Source of the DNA: Roseateles violae
GTDB taxonomy: Bacteria > Pseudomonadota > Gammaproteobacteria > Burkholderiales > Burkholderiaceae_C
Assembly: GCF_030410485.1 (NCBI RefSeq)
Contig: NZ_JAUHHC010000006.1
Coordinates: 124,001 to 188,000 of the forward strand
DNA length: 64,000 nt
Direction of reading: 5' to 3'
Shown here: piece after piece, positions 28,397 through 36,528 of the stretch
Numbering within the stretch: the stretch's first letter is position 1
Layout of the letters: each line of letters begins with the position of its first letter
Translations under genes and position numbers: made by a program
The notes under the pieces: generated by a model
What the model was told of the DNA's origin: nothing
Databases searched by the model: none
Seen by the model: the letters and a program-made list of their open reading frames with translations, nothing else

Positions 28397-29320
28397 ATGG
28401 GCCTGCGCATCCTGCTGACCGGCGGCACCGGCCTGATCGGCCGGGCGCTGTGCCGGCATTGGGCGGCGCAGGGCCATGCGCTGACGGTCCTCAGCCGGCA
28501 GTCGCCGCAGCGGGTCGCGGCGCTGTGCAGCGGCGCACAGGGCATCGACGGCTTGCAGCGGCTGGAGGGCCAGCCGCCGCTCGATGCGGTGGTCAATCTG
28601 GCCGGCGCACCGATCGCCGACCGGCCCTGGACCGCCGGCCGGCGCCAGCTGCTGTGGGACAGCCGGGTGACGGCCACCGCCGCCCTGGTCGATTGGCTGG
28701 GCCGGCAGGCCCAGCGTCCGCCGGTCCTGCTGTCCGGCTCGGCCGTGGGCTGGTATGGCGATTGCGGCGAGCGCCCGCTCGACGAGCAGAGCGCGGCCGG
28801 ACCCGAAGATTTCGGCGCGGCCCTGTGCCGTGCCTGGGAGCAGCAGGCGCTGCGCGCCGAGGCGCTGGGCCTGCGGGTCGTGCTGCTGCGCACGGCGCCG
28901 GTGCTGGCGCCCGAGGGCGGCATGCTGGCCCGGCTGCGGCTGCCCTTCGGCCTGGGCCTGGGCGGGCGGCTGGGGTCCGGCACACAGTGGATGCCCTGGA
29001 TCCATCTGGACGATCAGGTCGGCCTGATCGATTTCGCTCTGCATCAGCCGTCCTGCCAGGGGCCGCTCAATGCCTGCGCGCCGACGCCGCTGCGCAATGC
29101 CGACTTCACCCGCGCCCTGGCCAGGGCGCTGCATCGACCGGCCCTGCTGCCGGTGCCGGCCAGGCTGCTGCGGCTGGCGCTGGGCGAGATGTCGGTGCTG
29201 CTGCTCGGCGGCCAGCGGCTGACACCGCTTCGCGCGCTTGAACTCGGCTATCGCTTCAGGTTTCCGATGCTGGACCCGGCCCTGGCCGATCTGCTCGGCC
29301 CCTCCGCCGCGTCTCAGTAG
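28397..29320 (+). CDS. TIGR01777-type NAD-dependent epimerase/dehydratase family protein (YfcH-like)
   Basis: An extended SDR of 307 residues. The N-terminus RILLTGGTGLIGRALCRHW is the GxxGxxG nucleotide-binding turn, VVNLAGAPIADRPW is the family-specific second motif, and LSGSAVGWYGDCGE carries the active-site segment. The C-terminal DUF1731-like part (RLLRLALGEMSVLLLGGQRL) is also present, which defines the YfcH/TIGR01777 group. Function in bacteria is not established. It starts 12 bases after lpdA and so may be the last gene of the PDH operon. It overlaps the converging gene by 7 bases. Confidence 0.9.
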   Translation: MGLRILLTGGTGLIGRALCRHWAAQGHALTVLSRQSPQRVAALCSGAQGIDGLQRLEGQPPLDAVVNLAGAPIADRPWTAGRRQLLWDSRVTATAALVDWLGRQAQRPPVLLSGSAVGWYGDCGERPLDEQSAAGPEDFGAALCRAWEQQALRAEALGLRVVLLRTAPVLAPEGGMLARLRLPFGLGLGGRLGSGTQWMPWIHLDDQVGLIDFALHQPSCQGPLNACAPTPLRNADFTRALARALHRPALLPVPARLLRLALGEMSVLLLGGQRLTPLRALELGYRFRFPMLDPALADLLGPSAASQ

Positions 29321-29874
29321 GCCGGCAGGGTCGCGCAGTCGGCCGTGCCCTGGCGGTCGACCTGGACGCGAAAGCGTGCCTGCCGCGGCACGCGCCGCCA
29401 GGCCTCCGGCGCCAGCGCGCAGGTCCAGAGCCGGCCATCGTCGGCGCGCAGCAGCAGTTCGTAACGCGTCTTGCGCTGGCCCAGGCGTTCGCCCTCCTTC
29501 AGCCGCGGCTCCGGCCAGGCCGGCGGCTCGGCCTCGCCGCCTTCCTTCAATGCGCCCCAGCGGCGGCGCCACTGCATCTGGCTGTAGCGGCAATGCTCGG
29601 CCCGCTGGCCGTCGGGCCGGTCCATCCAGCGGCGGCTGACGTCGCGCGCATCGGCGGGCAGCGCCTCGCACCAGTCCGAGCCCAACTCGGACACGTATTG
29701 CTCGACCTCCAGCTCGAACCGCCAGCGCTTGGCCTCGACCTCGACCGTCACGCCGCGCGGGCCGAACAGCGCCCAGCCCAGCGGCAGGAAGAGCAGGGCG
29801 ATCAGCGGCAGCGCCCAGCGCAGTCGGCGGGGGGCGCGCGCGAGCACCGGGTGGCGGCCTTCTTCCTTGTCCAT
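29314..29874 (-). CDS. Membrane-anchored protein of unknown function
   Basis: A 186-residue protein with a basic N-terminus, one transmembrane helix (about residues 20-38, RWALPLIALLFLPLGWALF) and a soluble domain rich in Arg, Trp and Glu. Its architecture is like that of the protein at 6588-7127, but there is no clear sequence similarity. Three Cys occur in the domain (WCEALP, EHCRY, WTCALA), with a fourth near the end (DCATLPAY), so disulfides are possible. I do not recognise a family. It is divergent from the DUF3667 gene, with about 60 bases between the starts. Confidence 0.65.
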   Translation of the reverse strand: MDKEEGRHPVLARAPRRLRWALPLIALLFLPLGWALFGPRGVTVEVEAKRWRFELEVEQYVSELGSDWCEALPADARDVSRRWMDRPDGQRAEHCRYSQMQWRRRWGALKEGGEAEPPAWPEPRLKEGERLGQRKTRYELLLRADDGRLWTCALAPEAWRRVPRQARFRVQVDRQGTADCATLPAY

Positions 29875-29937
29875 CGTCGCATTGTCGGCGGGCGCTGCGC
29901 GATACTGCGGCCGAGGCGCAACGATCAATCTATCTGG

Positions 29938-31080
29938 ATGGGGATGGGCATGGCGGGTGTCGATGTGGCGGGCGATGTGCTGGCCGAGGCGGTGATTGCC
30001 GACGAGGCGGCCAGGGGCGGTGGCGCGAAGCCAGCGGCGCAGGCCGGGCCCAGCCATTGCGCCAACTGCGACGCCGCGCTGCAGGGCGCCTTCTGCCATG
30101 TCTGCGGCCAGAAGGCGCAGTTGCACCGCTCGCTGCGGCATCTGGGCGAGCAGGGGCTGCAGGGCGTGATGCATTTCGACAGCAGGCTCTGGCGCACGCT
30201 GCCGGCGCTGCTGTTCCAGCCCGGCCGCCTGACGCGCGAATACATCGCCGGCCGGCGCGTCCGCTATGTGTCGCCACTGGCGCTCTACCTGTTCCTGGTC
30301 TTCCTGATGTTCTTCGTGTTCTCGCTGACCGGCTCGGACATGAGCTTCGTCAGCAGCGACAGCGCTGCGCCCTCGGGGACGCCGACCGAGATCGCCGCCG
30401 AACTCGAGGAGGCCCGCGCCCGCCTCGCGGCCTTGCAGGCCCGGCTCGAACAGCTGCCGGCCGGCGAGGCGAAGGGTCAGGACTTGCGCGAAGAGCTGAA
30501 CGAGCAGATCGCCAGCCAGGAGCGCAAGAGCCAGCGGCTCGAGAAGCGGCTGCGCAAGGCCGAGGCCCGGGCCCAGGGTCAGCCCGACACCAGCGACGCG
30601 CCGCTGACCGAGGCGCGGCTGCACGAGGAGCTGAGCCGCAATATGCCCGGGCTGGCCAACTCGACGCTGGAGAAGCGAATCCTGCATGCGGTCGAGAACC
30701 ACGAGCTGACCCTGTACAAGATGAAGAGCGGCGCCGCCAAGTTCGCCTTTCTGGTGCTACCGATCTCGCTGCCCTTCATCTGGCTGCTGTTCGTCTTCAA
30801 GCGCCGCTTCACCCTGTTCGACCATGCGGTGTTCGCGCTCTACTCGCTGTCGGCAATGGCCCTGATGATGTCGGCGTTGGCCCTGTTCGATGTGCTGGGC
30901 CTGCAATGGGCCATGGGCCTGCTGATCTGCTTCGGCCCGCCGCTGCATATGTATGCCCAGCTGCGCGGCACCTATGCGCTGGGACGCTGGGGCGCCGCCT
31001 GGCGCACGCTGTTCCTGCTGATCATCGCCTGCATCGTGCTGACCCTGTACATGCTGCTGGTGGCCGCCTTGAGCGTCTGA
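29938..31080 (+). CDS. DUF3667-type integral membrane protein with zinc ribbon
   Basis: A 380-residue protein. The N-terminal cytoplasmic part has a four-Cys ribbon (CANCDAALQGAFCHVCGQ; C41, C44, C53, C56) followed by the DUF3667 signature in which a short helix (LLFQPGRLTREYIAGRRVRY) leads into the first transmembrane helix at about 111-132. A highly charged, Glu/Arg/Gln-rich coiled coil follows (about 150-205), and four more membrane helices complete the C-terminal half. The start may be any of three clustered ATGs (29938, 29944, 29950). Function unknown. It is 14 bases ahead of the cyclodeaminase-like gene. Confidence 0.8.
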   Translation: MGMGMAGVDVAGDVLAEAVIADEAARGGGAKPAAQAGPSHCANCDAALQGAFCHVCGQKAQLHRSLRHLGEQGLQGVMHFDSRLWRTLPALLFQPGRLTREYIAGRRVRYVSPLALYLFLVFLMFFVFSLTGSDMSFVSSDSAAPSGTPTEIAAELEEARARLAALQARLEQLPAGEAKGQDLREELNEQIASQERKSQRLEKRLRKAEARAQGQPDTSDAPLTEARLHEELSRNMPGLANSTLEKRILHAVENHELTLYKMKSGAAKFAFLVLPISLPFIWLLFVFKRRFTLFDHAVFALYSLSAMALMMSALALFDVLGLQWAMGLLICFGPPLHMYAQLRGTYALGRWGAAWRTLFLLIIACIVLTLYMLLVAALSV

Positions 31081-31094
31081 GGAGGCCGTAGCCG

Positions 31095-31973
31095 ATGCGA
31101 GTGCTGGACGCCGCCGCGACCGCCGCCGCCTTGCCCTGGGCGCCGCTGCTGGCCGAGATTGCCGCCGTCTGCCGCGAACATGCGGCCGGCAATATCGATT
31201 GCCCGCCGCGCCTGGTGCTGCCGTTGCCGGAGGACGGCACGCTGCTGGTGATGCCGGCGCGCTCGGCTGCCATCGCCGTCACCAAGCTGGTCACCGTCCA
31301 TCCGCACAACGCGGCGCGCGGCCGGCCGACGATTGCCGGCGAGGTGATCGTGATCGACGGCGCGAGCGGCGAGCGTCTGGCCCTGCTCGACGGCCCGACG
31401 CTGACCGCGCGGCGCACGGCCGCCGTCAGCCTGCTGGCCGTCGAATTGATGGCAACGCGGCCACCGCGCGAGGTGCTGGTCGTCGGCAGCGGCGCGCAGG
31501 CGCTGGCCCATGTCGAGGCCTTGCGGGCCTTGCACCCGCAGGCGCGAATCTGCGTGCAGGCGCGCAGGCCGGTGGCCATCGAAGGCGCCGAGACGATCGC
31601 GGCGGCGCAGCAGGCCCAGCGCCGCTGGGACCTGCTCATCGCCGCGACCAGCAGCCGCGAGCCGGTGCTGGCCGACGGCGTCGGCGAGGGCGCGCTGGTG
31701 ATCGGCGTCGGCGCCTTCCGCCACGACATGGTCGAGCTGCCGCCGGCCCTCGTCGCGGCGGCCGAGGTCTTCGTCGACGATCCCGAAGGCGCCCGGGCCG
31801 AGGCCGGCGATCTGCTGGCGGCCGGGCTCACCGGGCCGCTGCCCAGCCTCGAGGAACTGGTGCTGGGCCGGCGGCCGGCCACGGACGGCCGCACGCGGGT
31901 GTTCAAGAGCGTCGGCTGCGCGCGCTGGGACCTGGCCGCCGCGCGGCTGGCGGTGAGGGTGCCAGCGCGATGA
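31095..31973 (+). CDS. Ornithine cyclodeaminase/mu-crystallin family NAD(P) enzyme
   Basis: A 292-residue member of the OCD/mu-crystallin family; characterised members are ornithine cyclodeaminase, alanine dehydrogenase and delta1-pyrroline-2-carboxylate reductase. It has the substrate-binding segment AITKLVTVHPHNAARGRPT-like with the conserved Lys (AVTKLVTVHP), the DGPTLTARRTAA motif, and the Rossmann turn VLVVGSGAQALAHVEAL near residue 135. Delta1-pyrroline-2-carboxylate reductase is the most likely activity, as inference only. GGAGG precedes the ATG. Its stop overlaps the next start (ATGA). Confidence 0.87.
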   Translation: MRVLDAAATAAALPWAPLLAEIAAVCREHAAGNIDCPPRLVLPLPEDGTLLVMPARSAAIAVTKLVTVHPHNAARGRPTIAGEVIVIDGASGERLALLDGPTLTARRTAAVSLLAVELMATRPPREVLVVGSGAQALAHVEALRALHPQARICVQARRPVAIEGAETIAAAQQAQRRWDLLIAATSSREPVLADGVGEGALVIGVGAFRHDMVELPPALVAAAEVFVDDPEGARAEAGDLLAAGLTGPLPSLEELVLGRRPATDGRTRVFKSVGCARWDLAAARLAVRVPAR

Positions 31974-32377
31974 ATGTCGCCGCCTGGGCCTACCCGGCCT
32001 TCGAGGTCGTCCACATCGTCGGCATCGCGCTGCTGTTCGGCGGCCTGCTGATCTTCGAGCTGTGCCTGCTCGGTCGTGCGCCGGCCCTGCCCCTGCCGGC
32101 CCTGGCGCGCTTGACACTGCCGCTGGCGCTCGTCGGTTTTGGCCTCTGTGCCGCGACCGGCCTGGCGATGTTCTCCACCCAACCGGGCGAGCTGCTTGGC
32201 AATGCCGCCTTCCGGCTCAAGCTGCTGCTGATCGCGCTGGCCGGCCTCAATGCGGGGCTGTTCCATCTGCGCGGCGGCAGCGGCCGCGCCGATCGCTGGG
32301 GCCGGGCCCAGGGCCTGCTCTCGCTGGGGTTTTGGCTCGCTGTCATCATCTGCGGACGCTCGATCGCCTACGTCTAA
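31970..32377 (+). CDS. Four-helix membrane protein (DUF6644-like)
   Basis: A 135-residue protein with four hydrophobic helices and very short loops. Helix 1 has EVVHIVGIALLFGGLLIFEL, where a His (H15) followed by a small-residue GGL turn recalls the CopD-like and DUF2214/DUF6644 membrane families. A second His lies at the end of helix 3 (GLFHLRGG). ATG overlaps the upstream stop, so it is coupled to the cyclodeaminase-like gene. Ten bases downstream is a periplasmic DUF6152-like protein, a recurrent partner in related genomes as far as I know. Function unknown; see the finding on a possible metal pair. Confidence 0.8.
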   Translation: MNVAAWAYPAFEVVHIVGIALLFGGLLIFELCLLGRAPALPLPALARLTLPLALVGFGLCAATGLAMFSTQPGELLGNAAFRLKLLLIALAGLNAGLFHLRGGSGRADRWGRAQGLLSLGFWLAVIICGRSIAYV

Positions 32378-32387
32378 GGAGAGCCCC

Positions 32388-32855
32388 ATGCAGAGACGTT
32401 CCCTCCTTGTTGCCGGCCTGTCGGCGCTGGGCCTGCCGGCCTGGGCCCACCATGGCTGGAGCAGCTTCGACCAGCAGCGCCCGCTCTATCTGGAGGGCCG
32501 CGCGGCCAAGGTGCTGTGGCGCAACCCGCACGGCGAGATCGAACTCGAATTGCCGGCCAGGCTCACGCTGCCGGCCGATCTGCCACAGCGCCAGTTGCCC
32601 AAGCAGAGCGCCGACGTCGACGGCCCGGCGCTGCTGGCACGCACGCAGCTGCCGACGCGCGCCGACAAGCGCTGGGAAATCGAGCTGGCGCCGCTGACGC
32701 GGCTGGAGGCCTGGGGTGTGGCGGAGATCAAGCCCGGCACCGAGCTGGCCGTGATCGGCTTCACCTTTCCCGGCGAGAAGGGCGAGGCGGTGCTGCGCGC
32801 CGAGTACCTGTTCCTCGGCGGCAAGGTCTACGGCATGAGGTCCTCGCCGGCCTGA
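32388..32855 (+). CDS. Small periplasmic protein, DUF6152-like, predicted His-His mature N-terminus
   Basis: A 155-residue precursor. The signal peptide (MQRRSLLVAGLSALGLPAWA) ends in an Ala-x-Ala cleavage site, so the mature protein should begin HHGWSSFD, the conserved signature of the family. The rest is a small beta-rich domain; no Cys. An AAGGAGAG ribosome site lies 4-11 bases before the ATG. It is co-transcribed with the four-helix membrane protein. A free N-terminal His with a second His next to it is a typical copper ligand, but the function of this family is not established. Confidence 0.83.
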   Translation: MQRRSLLVAGLSALGLPAWAHHGWSSFDQQRPLYLEGRAAKVLWRNPHGEIELELPARLTLPADLPQRQLPKQSADVDGPALLARTQLPTRADKRWEIELAPLTRLEAWGVAEIKPGTELAVIGFTFPGEKGEAVLRAEYLFLGGKVYGMRSSPA

Positions 32856-32870
32856 TCCGGCGGCGCCGCG

Positions 32871-33749
32871 TCAGGCCGCGTCCAGCACAGGCCGCAGCGG
32901 CTCGTCCCATTCGGCCAGGCGCGCCTCGTCGATGCGCAGCCAGGCCAGGGCCGCGGCGCGGTGCGCGATCCAGTCGGCGTCCGCGGGCAGGCCCTCGTGG
33001 CGGCGCATCAGATGCTCGGCCACATGGCCGGCGGCGATCAGGCCCTGCACCAGCGGCTCGACGCTGGTGCCACCGAGCACGGCGAAGTCATGGTGCAGGC
33101 GGATGCCGGCCATCAGCTCCGGCGGCATGTTCCAGACCCGCATCACCAGGGCGCCGACGACGGCGTGGTCGGTGCGGTGGTTGGCGTTCTCGGTCGCGAT
33201 GAAGGGCCGGTCGATGCGCGCGCCGGCCTCGACCAGGGTGCCGCCGTAGCCGGGCACGCTCTGCATCAGCACGGCCATGCCCACATGCAGGAAGAGGCCG
33301 AAGGTATGGGCCAGGCCCGGTGCCAGGCCGGCCGGCAGATCCGGCAGCTGGGCGGCGACGAAGGCGCAGGCCATCGCCCGCTTGGTCGAACGCTGCCAGA
33401 AGCGGTGCAACTGCGGGTGGTTGACGCGGATCGCATTGCTGACCAGGAAGCCCATCATCACCGCCAGGGTCGCCTGCAGGCCGATGCGCGTCATCGCCTG
33501 GCCGACCGTCGTGCAGGGCTTGCCGATCGGCTTGAAGAGCGGGCTGTTGGCCGTGCGCAGCAGCGTGGCCGACATCGCCACATCGGCGGCGGCGATGCGC
33601 TGGATCACATTCAGGTCCGGCTGCTCATGGGCGAGCGCCTGCTGCAACTGGATCAGCGCCTCCGGGCAGGGCGGGATGACGATCTGCTTGAGTCCGCCGC
33701 TGCTGCGCGACTTGTCAACTTCTTGGCGGATTTCCTGGCTATTCATCAA
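32871..33749 (-). CDS. HDOD-domain protein
   Basis: A 292-residue protein whose body is an HDOD domain, an HD-like helical domain without phosphohydrolase activity found in bacterial signalling proteins. The start of the domain is seen in LPP/IPPCPEALIQLQQAL-type sequence (VIPPCPEALIQLQQA), followed by the typical ADVAMSATLLRTANSPLF segment and HTFGLFLHVGMAVL. No GGDEF, EAL or receiver module is attached. It is divergent from lapG with about 134 bases between the starts, so it might share regulation with the c-di-GMP output genes. Two adjacent ATG codons are possible starts. Confidence 0.88.
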   Translation of the reverse strand: MMNSQEIRQEVDKSRSSGGLKQIVIPPCPEALIQLQQALAHEQPDLNVIQRIAAADVAMSATLLRTANSPLFKPIGKPCTTVGQAMTRIGLQATLAVMMGFLVSNAIRVNHPQLHRFWQRSTKRAMACAFVAAQLPDLPAGLAPGLAHTFGLFLHVGMAVLMQSVPGYGGTLVEAGARIDRPFIATENANHRTDHAVVGALVMRVWNMPPELMAGIRLHHDFAVLGGTSVEPLVQGLIAAGHVAEHLMRRHEGLPADADWIAHRAAALAWLRIDEARLAEWDEPLRPVLDAA

Positions 33750-33883
33750 ATACCGATCGCTGGAGGCACAGGGCGGGGCCGGATCGCTCGGAGCAGCCTG
33801 TACAGTGCCGCCAGATTACCCGAAACACGCTCAGGCCCCGCGCGCGTGCCCGCGCAATCCTCCACGTTTGGCTGCGCCCGCGC

Positions 33884-34582
33884 ATGGCTTTTTCGATCAG
33901 CAAGCACCGACGACGGCAAGGCGCGTGGACGCCGCGCCGAGTGCTGCATGGCTGGGCGCTGGGCGTACTGCTGGGCTTGCTGACCTGGGCGCCGCCGGGG
34001 CTGGCGCTGGACGCCGCGCGGCTGCAGGAGGCGGCCGCCCAGGTCGGCCCGCGCGCGGTCGCCGAGACGCCGGCGCTGCTGCAGCTGATCGAGCGCGCCA
34101 GCGCGCTGGACGAGCCGCGCAAGCTCGCCCAGATCAACGACTTCTTCAACCGCCGCATCGCCTTCGCCGAGGACAGCGAGGTCTGGGGCCGCGTTGACTA
34201 CTGGGCCAGCCCGCTGGAAAGCCTGGCCAAGGGCCGCGGCGACTGCGAGGACTATGCGATCGCCAAGTACTTCAGCCTGGTCGCTGCCGGCATGCCGGTG
34301 GCCAAGCTGCGCATGGTCTATGTGCGCGCCCTGCTGGACGGGCGCTCGGTCGCGCATATGGTGCTGGCCTACTATGCGCAGCCGGGCGCCGAGCCGCTGA
34401 TTCTGGACAATCTGGTCCCCGAGCTGCGGCCGGCCTCGCGACGCGCCGATCTGCAGCCGGTCTTCAGCTTCAATAGCGAAGGCCTGTGGGACGGCGTCGG
34501 CATCAGTTCCAAGGGCGATCCGCTGCAGCGCCTGTCGCTGTGGCGCGATCTCTTGGCCAAGGTGCGCGCGGAGGGGTTCTAA
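33884..34582 (+). CDS. lapG: LapG-type periplasmic cysteine protease
   Basis: LapG cleaves the N-terminal retention module of giant surface adhesins and so releases biofilm cells. This 232-residue protein has a signal or anchor segment (about 20-42) and the transglutaminase-like catalytic triad C121 (GRGDCEDYAIAKY), H158 (VAHMVLAYY) and D175 (LILDNLV). The spacing 37 and 17 residues equals that of the characterised enzyme (C135, H172, D189 in Pseudomonas, from memory). The calcium ligands Asp and Glu flank the Cys. It is 25 bases upstream of lapD. No candidate adhesin is encoded in the window. Confidence 0.93.
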   Translation: MAFSISKHRRRQGAWTPRRVLHGWALGVLLGLLTWAPPGLALDAARLQEAAAQVGPRAVAETPALLQLIERASALDEPRKLAQINDFFNRRIAFAEDSEVWGRVDYWASPLESLAKGRGDCEDYAIAKYFSLVAAGMPVAKLRMVYVRALLDGRSVAHMVLAYYAQPGAEPLILDNLVPELRPASRRADLQPVFSFNSEGLWDGVGISSKGDPLQRLSLWRDLLAKVRAEGF

Positions 34583-34607
34583 TGAAGACAACGAGGGGAA
34601 ATCCGCA

Positions 34608-36518
34608 ATGTCCTTGATGCGTCAAGTGGGTCTGCTGCTGCTGGGCGTCGTGCTCGCCGCGCTGCTGGGCAGTGTGGCCGTGTCGGCCGGCTCGGTGCGC
34701 CAGCTGCTGCAGGCGCAGCTGCAGCAGAAGAATGCCGACAACGCGCAGTCGCTGGCGCTGGCGCTGTCGCAGCAGCAGGGCGATCCGGCCCTGATGGAGT
34801 TGCTGATCTCGGCCCAGTTCGACACCGGGCACTACCAGCGCGTGCGCTGGCGCAAGGCCAATGGCGAGCTGGGCTTCGAGCGCGTCGCGCCGGCGCGCGC
34901 CAGTCAGGCGCCGGCCTGGTTCGTCGCGCTCTTGCCGATCGAGGTGCAGCCGGGCGTGGCCCAGCTGTCCAGCGGCTGGAACGCCATCGGCACGATCGAG
35001 GTGCAGAGCCATTCGGCCTATGCGCACGACGAGCTCTGGCGCAGCACACGGCGCCATGCGCTGCTGCTGGGCGGCATCGGCGTGGTGGCCGGACTGGTGG
35101 CCTTCGCCATCCTGCGGCGCATCCGCCGCCCGCTGGACAACGCGGTCGCGCAGGCGCAGGCGGTCATCGACGGCAGCTTCACCACCGTCGAGGAAGCGCG
35201 GGTGCGCGAGCTGCAGCCGTTGACGCGCGCGATGAACGCGATGGTGCTGCGCATCAAGAGCATGTTCGAGGCGCAGTCCGAGCAGCTGCAGGTGCTGCGC
35301 CAGCAGGCGCACGCCGATGTGCTGACCGGCATGAGCTCGCGCAAGCACTTCATTGCCGAGCTCGATTCGGCGCTGAGCCGCGACGAGGGTCCGGCCGAGG
35401 CCGGCCTGGTGCTGCTGCGCCTGCGCGATCTGGCGCAGCTGAACCAGCAACTGGGCCGGCCGGTGGTCGACCAGATCCTGGTGGCGATCGCGCATGCGAT
35501 CAAGGTCTATCCGGAGCGGGTGCAGGGCTGTCTGGCCGGGCGGCTGAACGGCGCCGATTTCGCGCTCTGGCTGCCGGCGCCCGGCGTCGCGGCCGAGACG
35601 GCGCAGGCGCTGGCCGAGGCCCTGCATGCCAGCCTGCCGGCCTTTGGCGGCGGCATCCATGTGGCGCTGGGCGCGGTCGACCTGCCGCGCGAGCGGCCGC
35701 TGAGCAGCTGGTTCGGCGAGGCCGATGCGGCGCTGGCGCGCGCCGAGACCCATCCGGGCTTCGCGATCGAGTCGGTGCGCACGCCGCCGCGCCGCAGCCA
35801 GGGCGAGCGCGCCTGGCGCGCGCAGATCGAGGCGGCGCTGAAGGAGCGCCGCGCGCGCCTGGTCGAGTTCCCGGTGCTGGACCGCGCCGGCCGCCTGCTG
35901 CATCTGGAATGCCCGCTGCAGCTGCGGCTGGACCCGCAAGGCGAGTTCGAGCCGGCCGCGCGCTGGCTGGCGCTGCGCAGCCGGCTGACGGCCGAGGTCG
36001 ATCTGCTGGCCGTCGCGCTGGCGCTGGAGGCGATCAGCGCCGACGGCCAGCCGCGCTGCATCAATCTGGCGCCGGCCTCGCTGACCGACGGCAGCTTCGT
36101 CGCACGCCTGCGCGAGCTGGTGTTCCAGTCGCCGCCGGCCGCGCGCAAGCTGAGCCTGGAGCTGGCCGAGGGTGCGGCGATCAACCAGTTCGATCTGCTG
36201 CAGGAGCTGGGCCGGCAGCTGCGGCCGCTGGGCATCAAGCTGGGGCTGGAGCATGCCGGCGCCGGCCTGTCCCATGTCGAGCGGCTCTACCAGGCCGGGC
36301 TCGACTACGTGAAGCTGGACGTCGCCGTCGTCGCCGGCGTTTCCGGTGATGCCTCGCGGGCCGCCTTCGTGCGCGGCATGCTGATCATGCTGCGCAGCCT
36401 GGCGCTGAAGGTCTATGCCGAAGGTCTGGTCGATGCGATGGATGTGCAGGCGCTGTGGGACTGCGAGCTGGACGGCGTCACCGGCCCCTGGGCGACGCAA
36501 CGTGGCGCCGCCGCCTAG
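34608..36518 (+). CDS. lapD: LapD-type c-di-GMP receptor with degenerate GGDEF and EAL domains
   Basis: LapD senses cytoplasmic c-di-GMP and sequesters LapG in the periplasm. The 636 residues contain an N-terminal helix, a periplasmic domain of about 125 residues, a second helix (about 145-165), HAMP, a GGDEF domain and an EAL domain. The GGDEF signature is degenerate (NGADF in GRLNGADFA), and the EAL signature is replaced by ECPLQLR, so neither enzymatic activity is expected; binding through the EAL fold is retained (for example YVKLDVAVVAG). GAGGGGAAA precedes the ATG. It is co-transcribed with lapG. Confidence 0.92.
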   Translation: MSLMRQVGLLLLGVVLAALLGSVAVSAGSVRQLLQAQLQQKNADNAQSLALALSQQQGDPALMELLISAQFDTGHYQRVRWRKANGELGFERVAPARASQAPAWFVALLPIEVQPGVAQLSSGWNAIGTIEVQSHSAYAHDELWRSTRRHALLLGGIGVVAGLVAFAILRRIRRPLDNAVAQAQAVIDGSFTTVEEARVRELQPLTRAMNAMVLRIKSMFEAQSEQLQVLRQQAHADVLTGMSSRKHFIAELDSALSRDEGPAEAGLVLLRLRDLAQLNQQLGRPVVDQILVAIAHAIKVYPERVQGCLAGRLNGADFALWLPAPGVAAETAQALAEALHASLPAFGGGIHVALGAVDLPRERPLSSWFGEADAALARAETHPGFAIESVRTPPRRSQGERAWRAQIEAALKERRARLVEFPVLDRAGRLLHLECPLQLRLDPQGEFEPAARWLALRSRLTAEVDLLAVALALEAISADGQPRCINLAPASLTDGSFVARLRELVFQSPPAARKLSLELAEGAAINQFDLLQELGRQLRPLGIKLGLEHAGAGLSHVERLYQAGLDYVKLDVAVVAGVSGDASRAAFVRGMLIMLRSLALKVYAEGLVDAMDVQALWDCELDGVTGPWATQRGAAA

Positions 36519-36528
36519 AGCCGGCCGA

